Assembly: GCA_036850595.1 (NCBI GenBank)
Contig: CM072148.1
Location: 23,368,731-23,432,730, forward strand
Direction: 5' to 3'
DNA from: Rhyacichthys aspro
Lineage: Eukaryota > Chordata > Actinopteri > Gobiiformes > Rhyacichthyidae
DNA: 64,000 nucleotides
In this document: positions 23,998-35,800 of the stretch, in pieces
How the letters are laid out: each line of letters starts with the position of its first letter
Numbering within the stretch: the first letter of the stretch is position 1
Notes under the pieces: generated by a model
What the model saw: the letters and a program-made list of their open reading frames with translations, nothing else
The model's database searches: none
Told to the model about the DNA's origin: nothing
Position numbers and translations under genes: made by a program

Positions 23998-25762
23998 CTG
24001 GACAACTAAACCCTTTGTATGATTTTAAAGCCCTTACACATTATTACATGTTACTGACTGTGACTTACGATCAGCCACAAATCAACTTTGGTCATCAATA
24101 CAGGATGTCCACTTGAGTGTTGTTGATTAAGAATGACATAAACTGGAATAGTTAATGTTGGCATTAAGAAAAAGAAAAGAAGAGAAGCACTGTAACTTTT
24201 TAGCCCAAAGAAAGGACCCTGAATATCATTATATACATATATCATAATTATAGCATTAAATTCAATGTGATGGTTTATTGACATGAAATAAGGAGACTAA
24301 CCCCTCTTTTAAAGCGAATGTGTGCCTGGAAAATTCACTTTGACATAAAAACCCCCAACATAAATTAAATTAATAAATTTGAGTAAACAGGTTCCCAACC
24401 AGCTCACTTACAGAGCAGCCTGGGTCTGACCCCCTCCTTGGCCCAGTTTACTCTAGGTCATGCTCCTTTTGGTCTACTTTCATGTCTAACTTTAATCAAT
24501 TTCGTATTATTAAGTAAAAAATGGTTTCTTAAATAAAATTTTGTTGGTCCATTTAAATGAACAAAACAAAGGTTTTTCTTAAGTTTCCTTTTTAATGATA
24601 GTGATAAAGGGATTACATATTCATAATAAACAGATAAAAAGAGGATAATTTTCAGTTTTAAAAACATTATTTTATAAATTCACTGCCCAGTTATTATACA
24701 CACTGATTTTGTTGTCTACAATTCTCTTCACAATTCACAATGTGACATGTAATAATCAAAATGTAATAATGTTAAAAAAAAAACGATGTAATTATTTTAT
24801 AACATCGCAGAAATCCCAGTGTGTTGGGAGAGGTCACCAGAGGTCACCAACACGGTGCCCGTGGGCACCAGGTTGCACACATGGACCACATGAGTGAGAA
24901 AAGTTCTAAAAATAGCGGTAGTCACCAATGAGCTCCTCATTGTTAATAATTATTGTGAGAAATCATTAACATGAACAGACAGTGTCTTCACACAGATGAA
25001 TATTGTTAATCATTATATCTATATCTTTATCATAATAATAGTAATTAAAGGTAAACCATACAAGTTTGTGTGTATCGAAATGGTAGCCCTTCGTATTACT
25101 CAGTACCCTTGAAGTAGCTCTCAGTTTCAAAAGGGTTGGTGACCCCTTCTCTAAACTACTCTTCTGACAGTGTCCTTCAGTTTCTTTACCTCCCTGCTGT
25201 AGACTAGAGGTGAAGTTCATCATGCTGTTACCCCACTTTTGTATAACACTGAGTGCCTTTGTATTCTGCACGCCAAAAATGTGGATGATGCACAATATTG
25301 TTTTGTGTTGATGTAATACACCATTTTAAATAAGCATGAGTAGTTTCTTGTTCATTCCTTGTTAATGTTGTTTGCTCAGTGAGCCTCATGAGCAGCTCTC
25401 TGAAACAAGTATGTTTATTATTATGAGACCAACAAAAGTGCAGATGTTGCTCACATTTTCCCAAATGCATTTTAGATGTAATAGTATTACAACCAGATCT
25501 TTTATCATGAAGCAGTCAAGTTTATTACATTTGCACAATGTAGTCATAATTATTACTTTAATAAAGGTCCTGCATACTATAACTAAATTAGTCTAGCCTC
25601 ATGTATTCTCCAGTAAGCTATGGCATGTAGTGTCTTTGGGGCTTCCATAGCTGTTACAGTAAAGCTGACCAATCGTCTCCAAGCGCACTGACTGTACGTT
25701 AGCGCCACACACTACTCCAGAGGTGGACATTCCGCCTGAGAGCAACCTCTAACACTGCAAGC
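23998..25762. other. 3'UTR of gene A, then spacer before gene B
   Basis: No coding exon recognised. AATAAA occurs at 24372-24377 and 24532-24537 as candidate gene A polyadenylation signals. A MITE occupies 24841-25146. The last 100 bases before 25763 are more GC-rich and probably belong to the gene B promoter or leader. Confidence 0.4.
24841..25146. mobile_element. MITE with GGTCACCAAC termini
   Basis: The left end reads AGGTCACCAACACGGTGCCC and the right end reads GGGTTGGTGACCCC, an inverted pair of about 10-12 bp. The interior includes GTGGGCACCAGGTTGC, typical of a fish repeat I have seen with these ends. The left repeat is preceded by another AGGTCACCAG, a local duplication. Confidence 0.5.
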
Positions 25763-28700
25763 ATGGAGCAAAAGGTGCAGGGGACTCTGCTGTCCCCAGC
25801 CCCGGTCGGTAAGAAGAGGAAGACAGTTACAGAGAAGGCTCCCACCAAAAAGAGGCTGGACAGAGAGCGGACTCCGACCAGAGTCAACATTGGGGTGGCG
25901 TTTCCACGATGGCGAAAACTGAGGGAGACCCGGGGGCTGAAAAGTGACGCGATGTTGGCACTTCTTCTATTGGACAGGTCAGTTTGGACATGTGTACCAG
26001 TGTCATAGACAGTCTTATAACCAGCTTATGTACAGACGGTCTGCTGAGTTTGCACAAAGCTAGCTCAAGAGTAGCAGTATGCTAACGCAGCTGCAGTTGT
26101 TTACACACCGCTGCGGTTCGTCTGTCCGCTGTCTGACTCTGACAACAGGGCTGGGCGATAACACTGGCTACAACATAAGTGTTATTAGTTCAATCGTATT
26201 TTCCAAGGCGCTTGGACATGATGAGAGTGAGTTGTGTGTTTTGGCAGGTTTGAGAGCGCCGAGCGGACAACGCCCCCCACAGCTGAGTCTTTCCCTGGCC
26301 GGTGAGTGAGGGGCCAAACTACTGCTCTGTAGAGTCTGGCTCTAGACTGGGGGCTTACTTTGGATCTCCACACAAGTTTATCTGTCCTCTGTGGTTTATC
26401 GGGTTTGATTCTGTAGTTTATTTTCTTAAACATTATTCAGACTCAGTTTTGTTATCAGGAGACTAGAGCTCTGTCCTAACACCAGGAAGGTTGTTGGCCA
26501 GGCTATCGTGCCATTTCCATTTTCTCCTTGTGCTAACATGTTTTCTCTCCATGTTCAATCCAAAGATATATAAATGAGTTACTCTGAAATGCTCTTGGGG
26601 AATAGATATGAGTGTAAAGGGTTGTCTGTCTTGAAATGTGATGTGAATGTCCCATACCCAGCTGGGTTAGGTCATCAGTCACAAACAACCCCTACAAGAG
26701 AGAATTTCTTTTCTTATTAAACTGCATGAATGTTTTATTGAAAGTGAAGTAGCCTACCTTTGAAATCAAAACATTTGTGTATTAATAGTGTGACAAGAAA
26801 CATGTTAGGTGTAGGAAAAGTCTTGGAAAAGGTCTTGGGTAGTACAATATGATCATTATCAATGCCAAAGCCAGATGATTAGTATGTCATGACAATAATA
26901 ATAAATATTTGTTACACAGTTAGTTGGTAAAGTCATAGTAAGGGCTTTATAACTGCTGTTTGATTTGATTAGAGCCTGTGGTGTTTCAAACTTCATCAGC
27001 TGTACACTACCTCCTTTTTATATCCTATTGATTTGTTTTGTAAAGGAATTTCTTGGCAGAAAACAATAAAAGCTCTTATTTCCATTCAGGGCCAGTACTG
27101 TTCATGCAGACCTACTATAGTAGAAAGTTCAGTTGTCTACACGAGAAGACCACTTGTGGGGTTGACGTTGCTACCAGTGGATTTTGGGAAGCACAAAACA
27201 TTTGTACACAATATACCATCAAAAACACCTCTGTGTTTCAGTGTATTGACTGTCTTCTGGTGTGACTGTGAGAGAATCATTGTTATATTATAATGTGATT
27301 ATCTGTATGTGCAGGGATGATGACTCATCAGTAGCTGAAATCGAAGAGGTTTTGGATGACAGTAATCAACAATTGGATCCAAGGTATAGATAATATAATA
27401 TGCATGGCCATTTCTAAGGACACATTAGGATGCATTTATTAATATAATTAGGCATTGGAGTTAGCTCAGAGGAAGCTAACTTTTTACAACTTGCTTAAAT
27501 GAACTATAACCACTAATTCGATTACTTCTATTTAAACTTTTTTTTGTAGTGCTTGTTATGTCCTGATAAAAAGATTCAGTGATCATTTTCTTTTGTGCAG
27601 GGATGATGACATTTCTGGTGAAAGTGATGAAGAGTGGCACAACAGCAGTTCTGTGAATACACCTGATGAACAGCTGGATGAAAGGTGTGGTAATTCTAGG
27701 TTTTAAATTCTGTAATAGCCCCAAAAACAGTCTAAAGATAAGCCATGGCTGAAATATAATGATCAGATCACATCTGCATAAAGAAAAAGAAGCAAAAATG
27801 GAACCAGTTTGAAGTCTGCCAAATAGTGAGTGGCTAATAACTGCAGATGTTAAAGCAGAGATGGGCATAAATACATAGAAATGTATTTGAAATAAAAATA
27901 CAAAATACTGTGTGGAAAAATGGATTTAAATACAAATACAAAATACTGTGTGGAAAAATGTTTTAAATATAAATACAGTATTTTGTATTTTTAAAACACA
28001 CACAAAAAAAACTGATTGGCTAAAGCTATTTTTCCATTTGTTGGTGCTTTTCTTTTTACTTTTTCATGTTTACTGAAGGCAAATCTGAATGATGCTCATT
28101 TTACCTTTAATCAATAAGTAGAATTGATCAACAGTATTTTGTTTTTTGTTATTTTTTATTTTCATAGCTCTATTGAATGAGCTCAGTTTGAATGTCTTTT
28201 AATTTGGAGGCACCACAGTGGCTCATGTGTGGAGCTTGTGACGTGTGCAGAGCAGCCTGGGTTCAGTTCCACACTTAGACCTGTTTGCTTAATGTCATTA
28301 CTTAACTCTCCTTCACATGCATTCTGTCTATCTACTGTCTCACTGTCTGCTAAGGCTAAAAGTAACTTCTTCTCTTCTGTTCAGTATTGAATCAGAAGAG
28401 GAGGCATCAGATCCTGACAGTGAAGCTGTGTTAGAAGATGATGAAACAACTGAAAAGCCTGAACAATATGAAGACAGTAATGATGAAGGTGACAAGCCCT
28501 CTGGACCTGTGCAGTAAGTATGGTTCTCTATGGTTATGCTTAAAATCAATGATGATCAAATGATCTTTTTGAATTTCAAAGCACAGTTGTATTGTGACAG
28601 GATATGTGATGCTTCAAAGAAGCAGGAAAACCTAGAGGCACTTCCAACTATTTGTATCAAGGAGCCTATAGAAAAGGATCTAGGTAACAGCCACCCTGTC

Positions 28701-30976
28701 AGAAAGAAGCCAGCACAACATCCAAATGTAAGATTCGTTACTTTTATATAGTTACTTTACTTTTATTCATATGAAGGCTAGATAACAGTGTGGTTTTGTA
28801 TAGAATTAGGGGATATAGCAGTGCTGCAGATCATTTTTATTTGATCATTATTATAATTATTTATCATGTAGTGCCACAGGAGCAATCTACAGTAAGATCA
28901 TGGACGGTGACAGATAGAATAGTATATGCTGTAGAAGACCAACAAAATTTGTTTAGATTACTAGGCTGAAGTATGTACAGTTGCAAATGCTGGTCAGTTC
29001 AAATGTATGTAGTCTATCCAAAACAGTTAGTGTCATTTATCTTGCAGGAGGAAAATTCAGGTACAGCATCAAAATAAAAAGGCAAGTGGTCCACAATACA
29101 AAAATATACACAGTATATTGCACATTGAGTCTTACTGCCCAACATACAGACAGCTTCTGATAATGATTTAGTGTAGTTTCTAAAACTGACCACCTCAATA
29201 AGATGGCGTTATATGGATCCAGGAGTTCAGGCCTCCAAAAAAAGCAATACTGTTAAGATAATGTTAAGCTAATAGCAGGTTATACTAGCTAATGCTAAAT
29301 GTTAAAAAGTAAAACATTCCTTACTTAAATAGAGAAGAACAGTTTTGTAAATGATAAAATATATTGGTAGAAAATATTTTGGGACAATGGGATAAAATAT
29401 TGTAAGTAAGTCCTCTTGTGCCCAGGACTGTTATGAAGACAGAAGTCCAGCTGAGCAGCCCTCTTGGCCATGTGAGACCTCCACTTTAGTACAACCAATG
29501 GACATGAGACTCAGCTCAGACCAATCACCTAATGCTGTTTCAAAGAGAGGAGCCCTGAGCAGCTGTGAAAGAGAGGACAGTCTCACTGATGAACATGCTC
29601 CAGACCCAGACAATAGCAGCACATCTACAGGTAAAAAATAACCACTCACTGGTCTGTATTAAAAATACACCAGTGCATTACACTGGAATTAAAGCTTATG
29701 GAAAACACTTTCTTTTCAGCCAGAAGGGCCATTTGTACCCGAAAGGAAATGAGAGGTCACCATATTCCATGAAACCCATTTAAAGAAACAACTCTGCCAC
29801 CGTGTACCCCCAGTGTAATCATTAATTACATGTTTTTTCTCTTTAGCTGAAACAGAAACAGTCAATGATGATGACCTGCTCTCACCTGAGGAATCCTCAG
29901 AAATCCTCTCAAAGAAGGATGTTGAGAATCAGGGGCCGAGCAGGGCCAAGAGCTATGACTGTCTGACCTGTGGAAGAATGTTCTCTAACAGCAGTGCTTT
30001 GCGGAGACACCTGGTCATTCACTCGGGCAAAAGACCATACAAGTGTTTCATATGTGGAAGAGGTTTTACTCAGAGCGGAAACCTCAAAACACACATGAAA
30101 GTTCACAAAGGTAAGGACTTACCTACATTTATAATGTTTGGTCTGACAGTAAGTATGCTTAGACACACACAATGATTGATTTCAGCACTAAATTTATATT
30201 AAGCATAGACGCTAGTGTTTTGTTTATAATTTTTAAAGTTGTAAGAAGATGAATAATGAATTATACCTGTACCTCTAACTTCACTTCACATATCACAATT
30301 AAATATTTATAAAATAAAAGTGTACAAAAGAAATAAAGTCAGTCTGTTTTCTACAGGAGAGGTCCCAAACTGGGCATTAATTCAAGAGAAGCCTGCCCCG
30401 AGGGAACCCCATGTTAGAGCTCACGTTTGCTGTGACTGTGGAATGGACTTCCCGAACCTCCAACAGCTTGAGGAACATCGAGACACTCACAAGAAACCCT
30501 ACGCATGCTCTGAATGTGGAAAGACATTTAAAAATGAATCCTATTTTAAACAGCACACACGAATGCACACAGAGGGACTAGCATTTATCTGCTCGGAGTG
30601 TGGAAAACCGTGGGCCACACCGGATTTACTCAAAAAACATGAGCTGACACACTCCACAGAGAGGAATTTCCACTGCGACCAGTGTGGAAAGGCATTCTCC
30701 AAGCCAGCCTCGCTCAAAGCCCATCTGAAAACTCACACAGGAGAGCGGACCTACCTGTGTTCAGTTTGTGGGAAAAGTTACTCCAAAGCACACCCTCTAA
30801 AAGTGCACCTGCGGGTCCACACCGGAGAGAGGCCCTACACCTGTGAGACCTGCGGGAAGGGCTTCTACTACTCTCAGGGTTATCAGAAGCATGTCCAGAT
30901 TCATGACAAAAAGCCCAAACCTCCCACCAAACCTTTGGGTAGACCCAAACAACTGCTGCTGCTCATGGATGGCTGA
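25763..30976 (+). CDS. C2H2 zinc-finger protein B, 8 fingers, 9 coding exons
   Basis: Predicted nuclear DNA-binding protein of 588 aa. The exons are 25763-25977, 26248-26301, 27315-27383, 27601-27684, 28385-28513, 28601-28727, 29426-29630, 29847-30110 and 30357-30976; all phases agree. Exon 1 has basic segments (GKKRKTVTEKAPTKKR) and a conserved-looking block VAFPRWRKLRETRGLKSDAM followed by LALLLLDR; similar blocks open other fish C2H2 proteins as far as I recall. Exons 2-5 are acidic (about 110 residues). Fingers begin at about residue 331: two in exon 8 (YDCLTCGRMF, YKCFICGRGF) and six in exon 9. The C-terminus is KPLGRPKQLLLLMDG, sharing LGRPKQ with gene A. AATAAA at 31078-31083 is a likely poly(A) signal. 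A and B share the split of the finger array after the second finger, which supports a tandem-duplicate origin. Confidence 0.85.
27880..27995. repeat. tandem duplication within a fish repeat
   Basis: The unit AATACAAAATACTGTGTGGA plus AAAATG occurs twice about 45 bp apart, followed by an inverted piece (CAGTATTTTGTATTTTTAAA). It is AT-rich, non-coding and located in a gene B intron. Confidence 0.5.
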
Positions 30977-32827
30977 CACCTCAAATAGACTCTCTAAAGC
31001 CACGCAAACACACAGAATTGTGCTTGGACATTTAACAATTGTTGTCGTCACTGTTACTTGTTCTAGACTGTAAAGAAAATAAATAATTATATTGTTAATC
31101 TCTGTTGTTGTTGGATTTAAGTTTCGGTAATTAATTCATGACCCTCATGAACAGCTTACAGTTCTGCTCAGAAATGTACAAATAGTTTGGGGTCAAAAGG
31201 GTTGATAAAGTCACCTGAATGAAACACGAGACATCTACAAAACTCTAACCTTTCTGTTGTGTTGTGAAAAGTGAAAAAAATGAAATGAAATGAAATAGGG
31301 CGATTAGGATAAGTTTTATTTTTATTCTCAAGATTGGAAAAAACACAAATTTAGATTTTAATTTCACAGTTTAGTGAAATCATGACATATGTTAAACTCA
31401 AAGCCCAGACAGTAGACTTGATCAAACCTATAAATAAACATGATTTAAAGATTTAAAAAAAGATTTAAAAAAATAATGATCAAACGCTACTGTGCAATTT
31501 TACAAAAGCTTGTTAATTATCAACATCAGGCCGATACTATTATTCTGATTACTTGTGGCGCTTCTTCAAATTTGAAAGACAACCGGAAGTTGCTCAAATA
31601 AATCACGTGCGCTTGACTCTGAAGCCAAAAAGGTTATTGGTTCCCAGCATCAGCTATTCTTAACTTTATATATAGTTATTAGGGAAGCAAGTAAGGCTAA
31701 TAAGGAAGCATGAATATTACCCAGTGGATGGATAAACTTGTGTCGAGGGACTACACCTGAAGGAAGTCAAGGCTGAGGTTAGTCCACAGTTAATTGTCTA
31801 AAGCTAGCTTCAAGGTATTTCACATCAGGCGCGGGTTAATGTTAGCTTATTACTCATAACATGGTGGTCTGTTTCATCCGCAGTCCGTGATGAGATGGTG
31901 TTAATTAGCCACAGTAGCTCCTGGAGAGACTGATAATATGAACGGAACCATGGCAGGGATAGCAGGCTAATAAGAGTGTGACCAGAGCCCGAGGTGGTCT
32001 CTGCCGCGGACTACTGTCCAGCTACGGTCCCCGCGGCCACTTCAGAACCGAGCCTGCTCCAGGACAGCCTCTGTTTGGGACGAGACTGACATCACAAACA
32101 CCAACAGGTTTGCCCAAGCGGTATCCAGTTGAAATACACACTGGTTAATGAGAGAAAAGATTTCCTGCTGTAATAAAGACTCCTGTCTAGCCAAATGCTA
32201 CTGGCTAACAACAAATCCACAGACAGCTGCTCAGTGTAACAGCACAGTCAACTCTGTGTGATTTAACATCTAAAACCTGCCATATTACTGTTTGAAAACT
32301 CATTCAAATTTGGGCTTTTATTTTAAGCATAGCCCGACTGGATCTCTGTTGTCCCTACTGAAGTGTCCTTGAGCAGGACAAGTGGGCCCTCAGGTTAGAT
32401 TCTGCTGATGCTAGTGCTGCTGAGAATAACAGAGCACTAGAAGACAGCACAGCATAGATTTAACTTTATATAAAGTCCAACTTCACAAGTCCTACATCAG
32501 ACCTCACTGTGTGTAGATCACACCTTGGCTGCAATCTCAATACGATGTGCAACATTTGAATGTCCGTTTTGGCATTGGAAAAGTTGAATTTTATTAATAA
32601 GAGAAAATACTGTCTTCCTACTATCCTCCGCTGCTTTCACCTGTAGTACATACAAAGTAAGTTTTACATTTGGTGCAGCACAGTTGGGAGAGTTACCTGG
32701 ACATGCAAAATCCTAGCCATTTGGACAAATGAGTATATACTTACTTACTACATACAGACAAATTCCTATTATTGTGGAAGTTATATCACTTTAAGTCTGA
32801 TTGTGATTCTTTTCAGGAGGTTTAAAG
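30977..32827. other. gene B 3'UTR and upstream region of gene C
   Basis: Gene B probably ends just after AATAAA at 31078-31083. A CpG-richer stretch at about 31970-32107 ends at CAACAG followed by GT (32108) and is a plausible non-coding first exon of gene C. The first coding exon of gene C follows a CTTTTCAG acceptor. TCACGTG occurs near 31603. No other coding signal. Confidence 0.4.
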
Positions 32828-35800
32828 ATGGGCTCTGAAAATCCAGAGGAGTGTGGACCAGCTGTAATCCTTGCTGAAGATCCAGAAATTGGAGGTTTGA
32901 TTAATTCAGATGGAGAAGAAGTAGATTACTCTGATCCCCGTAAGTAAGGCATTTCTATTCATGGACCAGTTCTGCTCCTCTGGCACAAAACTATATTCAT
33001 TGACAGGAAGGCCTACACCGGCATCAGCATTGTCATATGTCCATAACCATATTGTGACACAAAATTGCTACATCCAACATGATTTAACTGAATACACTCA
33101 TTGGTTTCCAATTCACTTGGAGTCAACTCTTGTTCTTGGATCCACTAGTTTCCACAAGGCAAGACAATATTCATAGAAATAATCTGTTTTTATGTTAAAT
33201 AGAAATGTATTTGTAGGTATTTGTTTGTTTTAGTTATCGGTGTATTTTTAATTCTTTTTTTTAAAATTTATTTATTTTGAGTCCTGCCACTTTCAACAAA
33301 CCTCAAAAATCCTCCTCAGGCTAATGCATGAAGGAATATGGGTCTTTCACAGACTTAATATAAATGATAGTCAAAAAAAATCCTCAACCAATTCCAACCA
33401 AAACCAAAGAGCTGGTCATTATGAGCATCAGTGGAGCTAGAGATGTTCACAATATTTATTTACATTAAATAATTATTTTTAGAAAGACATTTCATATTTC
33501 AATTTGGACACCCTTGATGAGCATTTCATCAAGGATGTCCAAATTATATTTCTTTCTGAAAATAATATATGAAATATATAACACATTTCAGGAATATAAT
33601 CCATATTATTCTTGCTCCCACAGAAGACAGTAGTGTGCCTTCTCAGACAAGGACTGCTGATCAGCGTGATAATGAAAGGCCCCTGTCCATCCACAGCTGC
33701 TCAGTGTGTGGTAAAGACTTTCCCTATGCCTCCAAACTCCAGAGGCACCTCCGGACTCACTCAGGAGAGAGGCCCTTCCCCTGCGCCATGTGTGAGAAAC
33801 GCTTTCCTGAGAAGGGCCTGCTCATGATTCATGAGAGAGTGCACACCGGAGAGAAACCTTATCCCTGCACCTTCTGTGAGAAGAGGTTTGAGTGACTGAA
33901 CATAAATGCTTTGTTATACTTGTTCACTGTTTGTTGTCTAAATCAATTATATATTGTTGTATACACAGTTTCTGTCAAACACATATTAACATATATAAGA
34001 GATGGAGTACCTGAGTCCTGGATTTAGAGTCTTGCAACTCGGCTTGGACTTAGATGCACTCACAAGTCTTGCTCAGCGTCAGCGCCACAAAACCGCTGTG
34101 GCGTGTGGTCATTTCAGTCCCAGCCCAACATCTGTAAATTTCAATCCCAGCCCCTAAATGTAACCAAGTGGTGAAGTAGAACCTATGTAATATGTCAGTA
34201 GAATACTGATTTGTAACTGTCCAGAATTTATCTGAACTTACTAAACATCTGCAACAATACGCAAGTTAATAACCTTCAAATGAAAATAGTCCACTCTGAT
34301 CTGTATCTCTCGTTCTGCTCCCTCTCATAGCACTGAGACAAGGTAGAGGAAGTTTGATATTTATTGGTTATTAAGGAAGTGGTCTTGGACCAGGAGCTAG
34401 TGATGTGTGTGATACTGTGCCAGAAGGTGTGGAGATAAGAACTGTTTTTCAACTGAAAAAAAATAAGATTTGGTGATGGATTTGTTTTGGAATGACAGAG
34501 TTGAATCGATGATGATATCAGGGTGCGAACATTCATGGACAAGAAGTTGGAGCAGCCCTGAAACCAACCATGAAATGTGAATGAGCTGAAACTGAGGCCA
34601 GCATGAGGAGGACCAGTTTTAGATCTGTTTTTTTTTTTGGCAACAACATCCCTGGACCTAGTTTTAGTCATTTTCCATTCAGAAGTTTGGATCTGAAACA
34701 GAAAAAAATATTGTAATGATTTATTAAAATATACAATAATTGAATCAGAATTATACAAACATTGTTAATACTTCACAAAAACATGTTCCCTTCTGTCTCC
34801 ACAGGTTTGCAAGTCAGGGGGAGCTGAGGCTGCACCGGCGGACTCACACTGGAGAGAGGCCCTACCACTGTTCCATCTGCCTCAAGAGCTTTTCCCGACA
34901 CTGGCATCTGAAAACTCACCTGGAGGCTATGCACTCAGAGGTGGTGGCTGGATTCACCAGGAAGAAGTTCCCCTGCTCTGAGTGTGAGAAGAGCTGTAAC
35001 TCTGCGGCCGAGCTGAGGGACCATCAGAGGACGCACACGGGAGAACGACCCTATCAGTGCTCCTTCTGTGAAAAGCGCTTTGCCCTGTCAGGTACTCTAT
35101 CTTTACCTGACCTGCCTGTGCCATGTCCTTGCAGGGCTACAGTAGGCTCTAGAAAGAAAAGTGTGAGTGTAATGTGAAATTTTTCTCAACCTATCCTGTG
35201 ACCACTTCTATAACCTCACTTCATTAATGATTTGTAGGAACCCTTGTGAGACATGAGCGCCTTCACACAGGCATCACTCCCTACCATTGCTCAGACTGTG
35301 GGAAGACATTCGCCCAGCAGTGGACTCTGACCACACACATGCGCACGCACACGGGAGAGAAGCCCTACAGCTGCTCACAGTGTGACAAGTCCTTTGTGGC
35401 CCCTGGAGAGCTCAGAAGGCACACCCGCATCCACACCGGGGAGAAGCCCTACACCTGCTCCGACTGTGGGCGCCACTTCTCACTGGCGGGGACTCTCCGG
35501 AACCACAAGCGCTCATGTAGTCAGAGCAGGACCGAGCCTGGGCCTACAGAGGGTGTGTCGGGCTCTGATCATACTTCAGCTGATGAGACTATGCAGGACG
35601 TGACCAGTCACAACCACTCTGAGGTAATGTCATTGTTCTTACTTACTAACGACACAAAAATGTACTCATTCTTATAAGAAAAACAAATCATTTTTTTGAG
35701 CTAAGGAGTTACTTTGTGATATAGGTCACTGTATAACCCCCTCTGCCCATAATGTAAATGTGCCATTGGTCTTTATTGGTCATTTTATCGACAACCGGCA

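Noticed and set aside
34276..34758. 160-aa minus-strand ORF in the gene C intron
   Set aside because: Low-complexity, Ser/Phe-rich translation with no domain; it fits chance opening of AT-rich intron DNA.
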